Made by a program: the position numbers and the translations under genes. A stretch of 45,398 bases of DNA. It comes from a bacterium (GTDB taxonomy: Bacteria; Hydrothermota; Tepidihabitantia; SM23-42; JAOAFX01). Below are positions 16,208 to 24,395 of this stretch, one piece after another. The notes beneath the pieces are model-generated. The model ran no database searches. It was given only the letters and a program-made list of their open reading frames with translations, and was not told where the DNA came from. Positions within the stretch are counted from its first letter, which is position 1. Every line of letters begins with the position of its first letter. The stretch is taken from assembly GCA_036382775.1 (NCBI GenBank), contig DASVHD010000008.1, forward strand, positions 1 through 45,398. Direction: 5' to 3'.

Positions 16208-16867
16208 ATGGAAGACAAAGAAACCAAAAACCCTAAAGAAGCCAAAGAAGCCAAACAAAGAATTTTCGATACCGCGGTGTCCCTTTTTGCGTTGAAGGGC
16301 TATCACGGCGTGGGCACACGGGAGATCGCAAAAAGTGCCCGCGTAAATATCGCCATGATACACTATTATTTCGAAGGCAAACTGGGGATCCTGAAAACGA
16401 TCGTCAATGAATGCCACGAAAAGTATCTCCAGATGCTCACCGGTATCGCGCCGCCAGATAGTCCGGTCGAAGAGCATGTCCGTAAACTTGTGCATGGTAT
16501 CGTAGAATTTTTCAGGGAAAACACGGCATTGTCACTGGTCGGATTCGCGACCAATCCGATCGATGATCCGGAAGTCATCGCTTTGCGTACTGAATGGTAC
16601 GAGCGGATCGGACAGGCCATGAAACCTTTCTATGATAAGCTGGGAGCCAACACTGCTGACACAATCCAAATGTCACTCATCAGGAGACCACTGATCTTCA
16701 CCGTAATGAATCTCTTTGAATCTATATATGCCAAAGAACAGGCTCCCGGATATAAATCATTTATCAAAGAAGTAGATGATAATCTGTACAACAGGTTTGC
16801 AGATAGCCTGACTAACCTCTATTTATATGGTTACAAGGGTGTTATTAATAAAGAAAAACCTACCTAG
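16208..16867 (+). CDS. TetR/AcrR family regulator 1
   Basis: 219 residues. An N-terminal lysine-rich lead (KETKNPKEAKEAKQR) is followed by the TetR helix-turn-helix (about residues 17-65): IFDTAVSLFALKGYHGVGTREIAKSARVNIAMIHYYFEGKLGI, shown here in part; the YYFEGK element is diagnostic. The C-terminal ligand/dimer domain has no recognisable ligand class. It is closely related to TetR 2 downstream (same spacing of helices, IVNE..., NPIDDPE versus MPLDIPE), so the two probably arose by duplication. It faces the lipoprotein-LysM unit divergently. The message lacks a ribosome binding site. Confidence 0.9.
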   Translation: MEDKETKNPKEAKEAKQRIFDTAVSLFALKGYHGVGTREIAKSARVNIAMIHYYFEGKLGILKTIVNECHEKYLQMLTGIAPPDSPVEEHVRKLVHGIVEFFRENTALSLVGFATNPIDDPEVIALRTEWYERIGQAMKPFYDKLGANTADTIQMSLIRRPLIFTVMNLFESIYAKEQAPGYKSFIKEVDDNLYNRFADSLTNLYLYGYKGVINKEKPT

Positions 16868-16965
16868 AATTAAAAATAACTGCTTAAAAAAGAAGAAAGT
16901 ACAAATAAATATTCTGAAATATAATAACTTTTTTAAATAATCAATATTAACATGCATTTTACCCC

Positions 16966-16993
16966 TTGACAAATCCGAAAATGTGATTATAAT
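16966..16993 (+). promoter_or_regulatory. Promoter of the second TetR gene
   Basis: -35 TTGACA (16966-16971), 16-bp spacer, -10 TATAAT (16988-16993). It is followed at once by the repeated operator-like sites at 16996-17045. The 205-bp gap from 16868 to here is otherwise A/T-rich with no gene. Confidence 0.85.
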
Positions 16994-16995
16994 AT

Positions 16996-17045
16996 AATCG
17001 AACGATTGTACTTAACAAACGAACGACTAGCACAATCGTACGTTT
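16996..17045. promoter_or_regulatory. Three operator-like 12-mers (probable TetR autoregulation)
   Basis: Related 12-mers at 16996 (AATCGAACGATT, a perfect palindrome around a central AA), 17017 (AAACGAACGACT) and 17034 (AATCGTACGTTT). A longer inverted repeat ACGATTGT (17002-17009)/ACAATCGT (17032-17039) spans them. They cover the expected transcription start, where a TetR repressor would block it. Binding is inferred. Confidence 0.6.
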
Positions 17046-17072
17046 AATAATAATCAAGGAAAGGAGTTTAAA

Positions 17073-17753
17073 ATGGAAAAAGGTGCGCCAAAGAAAGAAA
17101 CAAAGCAGAAGATATTTCAAACTGCTATACATCTATTTGCCAGACGTGGCTATGACGCTGTAGGCATTCGAGAAATCGCCAAGACTGCTGGAGTCCAGAT
17201 CTCAATGATCAATTACTATTTCGAAGGCAAAGTCGGGATCCTGCGCGAGATCGTGAACGAAACGTACCGAATGTACTTTGAGACGATACTAAGCATTGGT
17301 GATGAAAGCGTGGCATTGGAGCAAAGGATGAAAACCCTGGTGAAGAATATGGTCGATTTCTTCAGGTTCAACACCGAACTGACGATCGTCGGCATCAGCG
17401 CCATGCCGCTCGATATCCCGGAGATCGCCGACCTCAGAATAAAATGGGTGACAGAAAATCGCGCCTCGCTGAACCGGTTGTTCTCGGAAATGGGATTGGA
17501 TATCAAGGACGATATCAAGATGTCAGTTGTGCGCAGCTTCCTCACGAATGTCATTTTCGGGCACTTTGAGGGAAAATACTCCTGGGACTTAATAATCAAT
17601 GCTCCGGCGAAACCCAAACTTCTGCCAAAATTAGAGGAAATTAACGCGGGATGCCGTGTATCCGAAGACGATTTCTACCGCCAATACGCTGACACTCTGG
17701 CAACATTTTATATCAATGGGATAAAAAGCATCGCTGCCCAAGATAATAAATAA
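17073..17753 (+). CDS. TetR/AcrR family regulator 2
   Basis: 226 residues, with AAGGAG before the ATG. The helix-turn-helix spans about residues 11-58 (IFQTAIHLFARRGYDAVGIR, then EIAKTAGVQISMINYYFEGK). The C-terminal ligand domain is of unknown specificity. It is paralogous to TetR 1 at 16208. Its own promoter carries three operator-like sites, pointing to autorepression. The next gene starts 13 bp downstream (one-TM protein), then a DUF5916 barrel gene after a 156-bp gap with a related ACGAT palindrome, so this regulator probably controls that envelope unit (inference). Confidence 0.9.
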   Translation: MEKGAPKKETKQKIFQTAIHLFARRGYDAVGIREIAKTAGVQISMINYYFEGKVGILREIVNETYRMYFETILSIGDESVALEQRMKTLVKNMVDFFRFNTELTIVGISAMPLDIPEIADLRIKWVTENRASLNRLFSEMGLDIKDDIKMSVVRSFLTNVIFGHFEGKYSWDLIINAPAKPKLLPKLEEINAGCRVSEDDFYRQYADTLATFYINGIKSIAAQDNK

Positions 17754-17766
17754 CGAGGAGAAAAAC

Positions 17767-18234
17767 ATGATGATAATTTTATTATGCACCATATTGCAGG
17801 CGGCTCCGGTCGATGTCGCTCTCAACGAGGATAGCTACCCGTTCGTCGGTATGCTGCCTGAGCTGGTCGTTACAGCAAGCCGCATGGTGAATGCCGAACC
17901 CGACACATTGGATTGGCTGCCTTTGTTGACCGTTTATGGCAACCGGCTCGAATACGATGGCAACGACCCAAATGTCATCCAGTATGAACGGGAGCGTAAA
18001 AACTATTCCCTGGCTGCACGGTTCGTCGCGCGCCACGCCGGGTATATACTGCTTGCCGTATTCGCGATCACCTGGATCATGATCCTTATCTCACGGATCA
18101 GCGCCACACATCCGACGAGCCATATGGAGCATCGGGTCCAGACAATACCCCTCCATATGTTAGCGCAAAACACTCAAGCGCTGAAATTACAGGCCCAGAA
18201 AAAAAATCTTCACAGATATCCTAAATATAAATAA
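17767..18234 (+). CDS. One-TM protein with TonB-box-like ELVVTASR motif
   Basis: 155 residues. Signal-like N-terminus (MMIILLCTILQAAP), then a polar segment with PELVVTASRM (about residues 36-45) and a second, similar strand PLLTVYGNRLE. A transmembrane helix lies at about 94-114 (YILLAVFAITWIMILIS), followed by a basic tail (AQKKNLHRYPKYK). The VVTASR sequence is typical of TonB-dependent receptor N-termini, but there is no plug or barrel here. The topology suggests a periplasmic N-terminal half and a cytoplasmic tail. It lies between tetR 2 (13 bp, strong GAGGAG site) and the DUF5916 gene. Function unknown; a truncated receptor remnant is possible, but the frame, ribosome site and TM helix argue for a working gene. 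Confidence 0.65.
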   Translation: MMIILLCTILQAAPVDVALNEDSYPFVGMLPELVVTASRMVNAEPDTLDWLPLLTVYGNRLEYDGNDPNVIQYERERKNYSLAARFVARHAGYILLAVFAITWIMILISRISATHPTSHMEHRVQTIPLHMLAQNTQALKLQAQKKNLHRYPKYK

Positions 18235-18357
18235 TAAAAAGTGGAGTTCACCTTGTACCGGCTGCCTATTAATAAATCCCGGCATGGCTGTGATTATGGA
18301 TGTGATAATATTTTGAGCCAAACGATCATTAATGGATATGCGATCCATACACGTGAA

Positions 18358-18370
18358 ACGATCGTATCGT
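18358..18370. promoter_or_regulatory. ACGAT-CGT-ATCGT palindrome upstream of the DUF5916 gene
   Basis: A perfect 13-bp palindrome with 5-bp arms, 20 bp before the ATG; a half-site AAACGATC is also at 18320-18327. It resembles the CGAWCGA core of the operator-like sites in front of tetR 2, so it may be bound by the same regulator. The remainder of 18235-18390 holds no gene. Confidence 0.45.
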
Positions 18371-18390
18371 AAGGCAAAAAGGAGGATAAA

Positions 18391-20511
18391 ATGTTGTTAC
18401 TCATGGCTCTGATATTTACCGCAAACGAGAAAGCGATAGAAGCTCGCACTCTGACTGGTCCCGCCCCCCAGATCGACGGCGTCATCGAGGATATCTGGCT
18501 GCAGGCAGATTCGGCGTACGATTTTGTCCAGTTTGTCCCGTATGAAAAGACCGAACCGACAGAACGGACTATCGTTTATGTATTGCAGGACGATAAGAAC
18601 CTTTATGTCGCTTTCAAGTGCCACGCGGAAAAAAATCCGCCGGTCGCTTGCCTGACCCGCGATGAGGATTATGTGGCTATCTCCGTCGATCCAAATGGTG
18701 CGAAAACAACCGGTTACTTTTTCCTTATATACGCCAGCGAGCTATACTGGGACGGGTGGATCCTTGACGGCGGCACTCAACAGGACCTGACCTGGGAAGG
18801 GATCTGGTACCATGATGTCAAAATGCACCCTGACCGGCTGGAATTCGAGATGAAGATACCTTTCAATACGATACGGTATAATAAAGATCTCAACGAGTGG
18901 GGCGTTCAGTTCCTCAGACATATCGCAGTAACCAACGAAAACGACCTCTGGACCGAAACCGCCCAGTCGACCGGGGATCTAATGACTAACTGGGGCACTT
19001 TGAAAAATATCAGCCCAAAATCATCCGGGTATTATTTCGAATTTTTCCCTGAAGGTTTCGTGCGCTATGATAAATTCGAAAACGACAGCGGCGGTTACGA
19101 CACAAAAATAAAACCACGTCCCAGCTTTAATTTCAAGTGGGACATCACCCCCCAGACGTCCATAAATGCCACCACGTTCCCCGATTTTGCCCAGATCGAA
19201 TCCGACCCCTACACTCTCAACCTCTCCCGCTACCCGACGTATCTGCAGGAACGCAGGCCATTCTTCATCGAAGGAACCGATATCTTCCGCCTTTCCAGCC
19301 TTGAAAACGGACCTTTTACACCGTTGGAAATCTTCTACACCCGGCGGATCGGCAAGCTCGCTGACGGCGACGCCGTACCGATCATCGGCGGCGTCAAGCT
19401 GACGACCATGGCATCTAAATGGAGCGGCGGACTCCTTGGCGCCCATACGGGCGAATACACTAATGAGGTGTACGGTCTGGATGAACCAGCCCGCTGGTTC
19501 GGCGTCTTGAGAACAAAATACCAGTTGATGCCGTCTTCCGACATGGGCATCCTTTTAAGTTCATCGTTCGTCGACACTGCCAATTACAATTACGCACTGG
19601 GAGCTGATGCAACGTATCGAAATGGACGCAATCAACTTCTCGTACAAGGCGCGTTCAGCGATTATGGTTCTAAAAAAGGATGGGCCGTTACATCGGCTTT
19701 CAGCGGCCATTTGGGCATACTGAGTACCAATATCGCGATGGATGCCATTGACGACAGTTTCGACGTCCGGGATATCGGCTTTGTGCCGTGGGTCGGCCAG
19801 AAAAGGGTCATTGCATTATGCGGACCACAATTCAATTTCCGCCAGGGCTTTGTGCGCACAACTACCGTTCAGCCGGGCTTTTTCCTGTGGCGATCGCCCG
19901 GCAGCTCAGACTGGTCAAAAGGCGTACTGCTGTCGAACAGCATCGGCCTGCGCAATATGTGGGGCACTTACTGGGAACTTGATGCGGCTGACGGCTACGA
20001 AGCCGATACCAACTTCTTTTACCGCAGCGCGAACTTCAATTTCTGGGGCAACCTGCGGGGGAACAACGTGAACGGCGGCGTTTACTACGAATACACGATG
20101 AACTACGCGCGCGGGTTCCTCGCTTATCAGGGCTCGAACTGGCTGACCGCGAGTTATTCCATCCTGCCCCCCTGGAGCATCACGATGACCGTCAATACAT
20201 GGCTTGAATGGGACCCGGACAATCATGTGATCGCGCTCTGGCCCATGCTCAGGCCGAGAACTGATATCCGCCTGTCCCCTACCATGACGCTGACCATACT
20301 TGACCAGCTCGTCATGTATGCCCCGGAAGCGGATTTCGATTCCCTGGAATACGTCAGCAACCGCTGGGGTCTCATTTATTCATGGAACTTCAGCCCCAAG
20401 TCATGGTTATACATTGCGGTCAACGATTACCGCTCCGAGGATATCGACCGGTCACTGGCGCTCCGTTACCAGATCGCGGCGATCAAGGTGAAGTATTTGA
20501 TATATTTTTAG
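18391..20511 (+). CDS. DUF5916 outer-membrane protein with CBM9-like N-terminus
   Basis: 706 residues, with GGAGG before the ATG and a short signal peptide. Residues about 20-190 form a CBM9-like carbohydrate-binding fold (PQIDGVIEDIWLQADSA, VYVLQDDKNLYVAFKC, EFEMKIPFNTI). Residues about 215-706 are DUF5916, a C-terminal beta-barrel-like region. Its hallmark is seen at about 259-294: TTFPDFAQIESDPYTLNLSR, then a YLQERRPFFIEG segment, close to the family NPDFSQVE...RPFFLEG. It ends in an aromatic beta-strand (KVKYLIYF) as outer-membrane barrels do. Role unknown; family members are often near TonB-linked or sugar-related genes. Probably controlled by TetR 2. Confidence 0.88.
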   Translation: MLLLMALIFTANEKAIEARTLTGPAPQIDGVIEDIWLQADSAYDFVQFVPYEKTEPTERTIVYVLQDDKNLYVAFKCHAEKNPPVACLTRDEDYVAISVDPNGAKTTGYFFLIYASELYWDGWILDGGTQQDLTWEGIWYHDVKMHPDRLEFEMKIPFNTIRYNKDLNEWGVQFLRHIAVTNENDLWTETAQSTGDLMTNWGTLKNISPKSSGYYFEFFPEGFVRYDKFENDSGGYDTKIKPRPSFNFKWDITPQTSINATTFPDFAQIESDPYTLNLSRYPTYLQERRPFFIEGTDIFRLSSLENGPFTPLEIFYTRRIGKLADGDAVPIIGGVKLTTMASKWSGGLLGAHTGEYTNEVYGLDEPARWFGVLRTKYQLMPSSDMGILLSSSFVDTANYNYALGADATYRNGRNQLLVQGAFSDYGSKKGWAVTSAFSGHLGILSTNIAMDAIDDSFDVRDIGFVPWVGQKRVIALCGPQFNFRQGFVRTTTVQPGFFLWRSPGSSDWSKGVLLSNSIGLRNMWGTYWELDAADGYEADTNFFYRSANFNFWGNLRGNNVNGGVYYEYTMNYARGFLAYQGSNWLTASYSILPPWSITMTVNTWLEWDPDNHVIALWPMLRPRTDIRLSPTMTLTILDQLVMYAPEADFDSLEYVSNRWGLIYSWNFSPKSWLYIAVNDYRSEDIDRSLALRYQIAAIKVKYLIYF

Positions 20512-20540
20512 CTTCTTAGCAGCGCGTCGGTCTCACATGC

Positions 20541-20581
20541 GAAATCGGCCGCTGAGGCGTAGCCGAAGCGCTGCCGATTTC
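20541..20581. repeat. 41-nt hairpin with tandem G-A mismatch
   Basis: GAAATCGGC (20541-20549) pairs with GCCGATTTC (20573-20581). Inside, GCT pairs with AGC and GGC pairs with GCC, separated by a GA/GA internal mismatch and closed by a GTA loop. It lies 30 bp after the DUF5916 stop; structured 3' end or REP-like unit. Confidence 0.55.
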
Positions 20582-20584
20582 AGC

Positions 20585-20614
20585 ATCCCGTATTGTCGCA
20601 GACTAATACGGGAT
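20585..20614 (+). terminator. Probable terminator after the DUF5916 gene
   Basis: A perfect 10-bp stem ATCCCGTATT/AATACGGGAT with a 10-nt loop, followed by TTCCTTTA. The U-tract is weak, so efficiency is uncertain. Confidence 0.6.
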
Positions 20615-20666
20615 TTCCTTTAAAAAAATAATCACTGGTTTTCCGTTTCACCATCTCCCCCTCGGG

Positions 20667-20732
20667 GTCATTGCGAGGAATCCCGCATCATTGATTTTTT
20701 ACAGTGAGAAAGCGGGAGACGAAGCAATCTCA
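20667..20732. repeat. REP-like palindromic element
   Basis: Left arm GTCATTGCGAGGAATCCCGC (20667-20686) and right arm GCGGGAGACGAAGCAATCTC (20712-20731). TCCCGC pairs with GCGGGA and TTGC with GCAA, around a 25-nt spacer. The GTCATTGCGAGG...GACGAAGCAATCTC wording is a widespread extragenic repeat in bacteria, often linked to Y1 (RAYT) transposases; a likely transposase fragment is at 45265-45398. Confidence 0.65.
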
Positions 20733-20819
20733 TCTTTCTATAATGACAAGTCAAAAGTTTACAAAAATCTCAACATTGCTTAATAGTATAAAATAACTAT
20801 TGAAATATCGGAAGAAATA

Positions 20820-21008
20820 ATGTGTAAAAGTTTACAATTAATGGCAGCTGCCTTTTTTCCTACGATCAAATCGGCGTCCAATAAAGATGGACGCTCAGCT
20901 ATCTGGAACTGCCGCGACCAGAATGGCACGCGCGTAATCCCCGGCATTTATTTTTACAGGGTGCTTTCGGATAAGGGATCTGTCACCGGCAAGGTCATAG
21001 TTCGGTGA
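20820..21008 (+). pseudogene. Remnant of a secreted protein: orphan C-terminal sorting domain
   Basis: A 62-codon open frame with no signal peptide or ribosome binding site. Its second half, SAIWNCRDQNGTRVIPGIYF, then YRVLSDKGSVTGKVIVR, is the end of a FlgD-Ig/type IX-like C-terminal domain. It aligns with the last 40 residues of the intact secreted proteins at 28520 and 39445 (W-N-x-x-D-x-x-G-x-x-V-P-x-G-I-Y-F). The upstream part of the gene is missing. Most likely a truncated, non-functional remnant; less likely a small stand-alone protein. Confidence 0.65.
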
Positions 21009-21058
21009 AATAACCGCCTTACCGATATTTTCACCATCAGCGCCGGGTCTCTAAAGCG

Positions 21059-21086
21059 TTGACATTTATTCTTTTCTGGTTATCAT
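21059..21086 (+). promoter_or_regulatory. ispD promoter, leaderless arrangement
   Basis: -35 TTGACA (21059-21064), 16-bp spacer, -10 TATCAT (21081-21086). The ispD ATG is at 21092, only 5 bp downstream, so the message should begin at the start codon. Confidence 0.75.
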
Positions 21087-21091
21087 AACGT

Positions 21092-21784
21092 ATGTCGGTT
21101 TATGCGGTCCTGGTCGCAGCCGGCCAGGGAAAGCGGTTCAAAGCGAAAAAGCAGTTCGTTCTAATTGACCGTAAGCCCTTATTAACATGCAGCCTGGATG
21201 TTTTTGAAAAAAACAACCACATAAAGTCCGTAATCATCGTGGTTCAGGAAAATGACATTGCCCGGACCCGGGATATCGTTAGACGTTTCAAATATTCAAA
21301 AGTCCATGCCATCGTACCCGGCGGGAAAAGGCGTCAGGATTCGGTCCGTAACGGCATCATGGCGATTTATCTCAGCGCCAATACCGATACGACCACCGCC
21401 GATATCGCCGTGGTACATGACGCCGTGCGTCCGCTGATATCGAACGCCCTCATAAACCAGGGCATTGCTCTTTGCCGGAAATACCATTGCGTCACACCTG
21501 GTGTACCGGTGCGCGATACAATAAAATACGCCCGTACCGGCAGGGTCATCAAGACGATGCCGCGCGAAAATCTTTTCCAGATACAAACGCCGCAGTTCTT
21601 CGACCTGGCGCTTTTAAGGACCGCCTACAACGCGGTGAAGTTCTCCGATGAGTTCACGGACGAGGCATCGATCATCGAAGCCTATGGAGCACCTGTGTAC
21701 GTCATGCCAGGCAGCCGCACTAATATCAAGGTGACCGACCGCGCTGATCTGGACATGGTTCGCCGTCTTATAACATCGCGATGA
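21092..21784 (+). CDS. ispD: 2-C-methyl-D-erythritol 4-phosphate cytidylyltransferase
   Basis: 230 residues. Transfers CMP from CTP to MEP, third step of the MEP isoprenoid pathway, in the cytoplasm. The nucleotide-binding loop AAGQGKRFKAKKQF, the GGKRRQDSVRNG motif, VVHDAVRPLI, VPVRDTIK and the C-terminal GSRTNIKVTDRADLDM are all characteristic. The start is fixed by a promoter 5 bp upstream, implying a leaderless message. The stop overlaps the dxr start (ATGA). ispF, often fused or adjacent, is not in the window. Confidence 0.95.
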   Translation: MSVYAVLVAAGQGKRFKAKKQFVLIDRKPLLTCSLDVFEKNNHIKSVIIVVQENDIARTRDIVRRFKYSKVHAIVPGGKRRQDSVRNGIMAIYLSANTDTTTADIAVVHDAVRPLISNALINQGIALCRKYHCVTPGVPVRDTIKYARTGRVIKTMPRENLFQIQTPQFFDLALLRTAYNAVKFSDEFTDEASIIEAYGAPVYVMPGSRTNIKVTDRADLDMVRRLITSR

Positions 21785-22917
21785 AAAAAATAATTGTCCT
21801 GGGTTCCACCGGTTCTATCGGCAGGAATACGCTAAAGGTCGTTTCCGGCCTGAAGGGTTATAAGATCGTGGGCATTGCCGCGCATACAGATCATGCGGCC
21901 TTGCTAAAACAAGCGGCTTCGGTCAAACCCCGGGCGATCGCGCTCATTGCAGGTGACCGTCATTACAAGGAAATCAAGTCATCGGTCAAAAATATGAAAT
22001 TTTTCTGCGGCGAGGAAGGGATCAAAGATATGATCCGGGCACTCGACGCGGATATATTGGTCGCCGCGTTCGCGAGCGCCGTGGGGATCGACGGCATCTT
22101 GCACGCGATTGAGAAAAAAATGAAGCTGTGCCTGGCGACCAAGGAATTGCTCGTGACCTACGGCGAGATCATTATGCGCCAGATCAAGAAGAGCCGGACC
22201 GCGATCAGCCCCATCGACAGCGAACATTCGGCGGTATCACAATGCCTGGAAGGAAGAAAGCCTTCTGAAGTACTCGCAATTATCCTGACCGCATCGGGCG
22301 GCCCCTTCCTTGATCGGTCCATAAAGAACGTCGTAAAAGCCGACGTGCTTAACCATCCGGTGTGGAAGATGGGAGCGAAAATAACCGTGGATTCGGCAAC
22401 CATGATGAACAAAGGCCTGGAAATAATCGAAGCCCGCCATCTATTCGGCATCCCGGCTGATAAGATCAAGGTCGCGATCCATCCCGAGGCGCTGTGCCAC
22501 TCGCTGGTTCAGTTCATCGACGGCAGCATGCTCTGCCAGGTCTCAAGTCCGGACATGAAACTCCCCATCCAGTACGCGCTCACTGCGCCGGCGCGATGGC
22601 CATGCCCGGTGAAATACCTCGATATCCGGAAGGTAAAGGCACTTCATTTTAGGATGCCGGACAAAAGAAAATTCCGTTGCCTTGGTCTTGCCTATGAAGC
22701 CCTGCGCATCGGCAAAAGCATGCCCGCCGTGCTTAACGGCGCCAATGCCGCGGCGGTTCGGTCGTTTCTCGAAGGCCGTTTAAAATTCGATATGATCCCA
22801 TCGGTCATAGAAACAGTCATGGGAAACCATCAGCCCCGCGCCGGCGGGATAAAGGAATATCGTGATGCTGAAAAATGGGCTTTTCACGCGGCATACAGGA
22901 GGTCTGGTCAATGCTGA
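21781..22917 (+). CDS. dxr: 1-deoxy-D-xylulose 5-phosphate reductoisomerase
   Basis: 378 residues. Converts DXP to MEP with NADPH and a divalent metal. NADPH motif LGSTGSIGRNTLKVV at the N-terminus; metal/substrate motifs PIDSEHSAVSQ, LTASGGPF, and HPVWKMGAKITVDSATMMNK; C-terminal LNGANAAAVRSFLEG. The usual ANKE segment reads ATKE here. It overlaps ispD by 4 bp and rseP by 7 bp, so ispD-dxr-rseP form one operon; dxr next to rseP is a common bacterial arrangement. Confidence 0.95.
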   Translation: MKKIIVLGSTGSIGRNTLKVVSGLKGYKIVGIAAHTDHAALLKQAASVKPRAIALIAGDRHYKEIKSSVKNMKFFCGEEGIKDMIRALDADILVAAFASAVGIDGILHAIEKKMKLCLATKELLVTYGEIIMRQIKKSRTAISPIDSEHSAVSQCLEGRKPSEVLAIILTASGGPFLDRSIKNVVKADVLNHPVWKMGAKITVDSATMMNKGLEIIEARHLFGIPADKIKVAIHPEALCHSLVQFIDGSMLCQVSSPDMKLPIQYALTAPARWPCPVKYLDIRKVKALHFRMPDKRKFRCLGLAYEALRIGKSMPAVLNGANAAAVRSFLEGRLKFDMIPSVIETVMGNHQPRAGGIKEYRDAEKWAFHAAYRRSGQC

Positions 22918-24311
22918 TAACGATCATCGCGTTTCTATTTGTCCTTGCCTTTTCGATCACTATCCATGAATTCGGTCATTTCATCGCCGCCAAGATATGC
23001 GGCATACCGGTTGAGAAATTTTCCATCGGATTCGGCCCGCCGTTGATCAGAATTAAGATCGGCGAAACCGATTTCCGCATCGCCTATTTCCCCCTTGGTG
23101 GTTATGTCAAAATGGCGGGAGATGATGAAGGCGAGCTTCCCGGCTTTGGGAAACAGCTGCCAGTACAGCAAAAGACTGAATTGCCCTCCCCCGCTGACAA
23201 GGACAGCCTCGCATACAAGGATGCTACTGAAGCTGCTGACGCCATTCTAAAACAAGATGCTTTGCCGGCAGCTGGTCCAAAGCAGGCCGGATTCTACGAC
23301 GCGCCGATCTATAAAAGGATCCTGGTCGTATTCAGCGGGCCGTTGTTCAACATCCTGTCGGCCGCGATTATTTTTATATTTGTGCTTATCGTTTATGGCG
23401 TGCTGGTCAATCCCTACATGAGGCTGCAAGTAGAACCGGAAAGTTATGCATCAAGGATGGGCTTTATTGACGGTGATTCAGTGATCTCGGTGGATGGTGC
23501 ACCCATGGCATCTTGGGACGATGTTATCAACGCGGTCGAGGTGCGCAAGAACAAAGAAGTCAATTTTGAACTCTTCCGTGGGGGAACGCCGGTGGAAAAC
23601 AGGATAATAATTGACCCTGATTCATTCGACCTGCGGCCGCGTGTGCCTCCAACGCTTGGTTTCGTGAAACGGGATGGACCAGCTGACAAGGCCGGCATGA
23701 AAACCGGCGATATCGTTATCAGCATCAACAACCAGCCGGTCAGAACCTGGGACGAAATGGTGGAAAGGATCCGACCTGCCAAGAATGTCACCATGAACTT
23801 CGAGTGGACGCATGGTGCCGAACATAAAACCGCCAGCATTACGCCCCTGCCTTTCTATGATCCGCTGGCCAATGATACCGTCGGCCAGATCGGTGCGCTG
23901 ATGCCTCTGAGCCGCCGGCATATCGCCGCACCGTACGCAGTGCTTATGGGTTGCCAGAGAAGCGGTGAGCTGCTCTGGCTAACTTTGCGGACACTGTGGC
24001 AGCTGATCATTGGCAAGATTTCGCGCCGGGCGCTGGGCGGCCCCATCGCTATATTTAAATTAAGCGGTGAATCAGCACGCTGGGGTTTTGAGAACCTGCT
24101 CAGCCTTATCGGCATCATTTCGATCAACCTGGGCCTGGTGAACCTGTTCCCGCTGCCGGCCTTTGATGGCGGTCATATCATAATGGGCATCGTGGAAGCG
24201 CTGCGCAAAAAAAGATTTTCGCAAAAGACAAGGCTGGTTATACAGCAGATCGGCTACGCGATCATCCTGCTGATCATTGTCTATGTCACCTTCAATGACA
24301 TTACCAGATAA
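22911..24311 (+). CDS. rseP: Site-2 protease RseP (two PDZ domains)
   Basis: 466 residues from the ATG at 22911, chosen because AGGAGG (22897-22902) lies 8 bp upstream; an earlier in-frame ATG at 22875 is inside dxr with no ribosome site. Inner-membrane zinc metalloprotease for intramembrane cleavage, such as anti-sigma factor release. HEFGH at residues 19-23 is the catalytic motif; FPLPAFDGGHI near the C-terminus supplies the third ligand. Two PDZ domains lie between (GFIDGDSVISVDGAP; GMKTGDIVISINNQP). Between GYVKM and the second TM helix there is a 30-40 residue Ala/Lys/Asp-rich insertion compared with E. coli RseP. Confidence 0.94.
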   Translation: MLITIIAFLFVLAFSITIHEFGHFIAAKICGIPVEKFSIGFGPPLIRIKIGETDFRIAYFPLGGYVKMAGDDEGELPGFGKQLPVQQKTELPSPADKDSLAYKDATEAADAILKQDALPAAGPKQAGFYDAPIYKRILVVFSGPLFNILSAAIIFIFVLIVYGVLVNPYMRLQVEPESYASRMGFIDGDSVISVDGAPMASWDDVINAVEVRKNKEVNFELFRGGTPVENRIIIDPDSFDLRPRVPPTLGFVKRDGPADKAGMKTGDIVISINNQPVRTWDEMVERIRPAKNVTMNFEWTHGAEHKTASITPLPFYDPLANDTVGQIGALMPLSRRHIAAPYAVLMGCQRSGELLWLTLRTLWQLIIGKISRRALGGPIAIFKLSGESARWGFENLLSLIGIISINLGLVNLFPLPAFDGGHIIMGIVEALRKKRFSQKTRLVIQQIGYAIILLIIVYVTFNDITR

Positions 24312-24395
24312 TATAATCGCGAATAAAACGAATGACTCCACGCATCACGCAAACACAATTCGCACAATTCGCTGTCATTCGCGACATCCGTTAGT

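Noticed and set aside
22875..22910. Earlier in-frame ATG for rseP
   Set aside because: It lies inside dxr without a ribosome site; the ATG at 22911 has AGGAGG 8 bp upstream and begins directly with the catalytic first TM helix.
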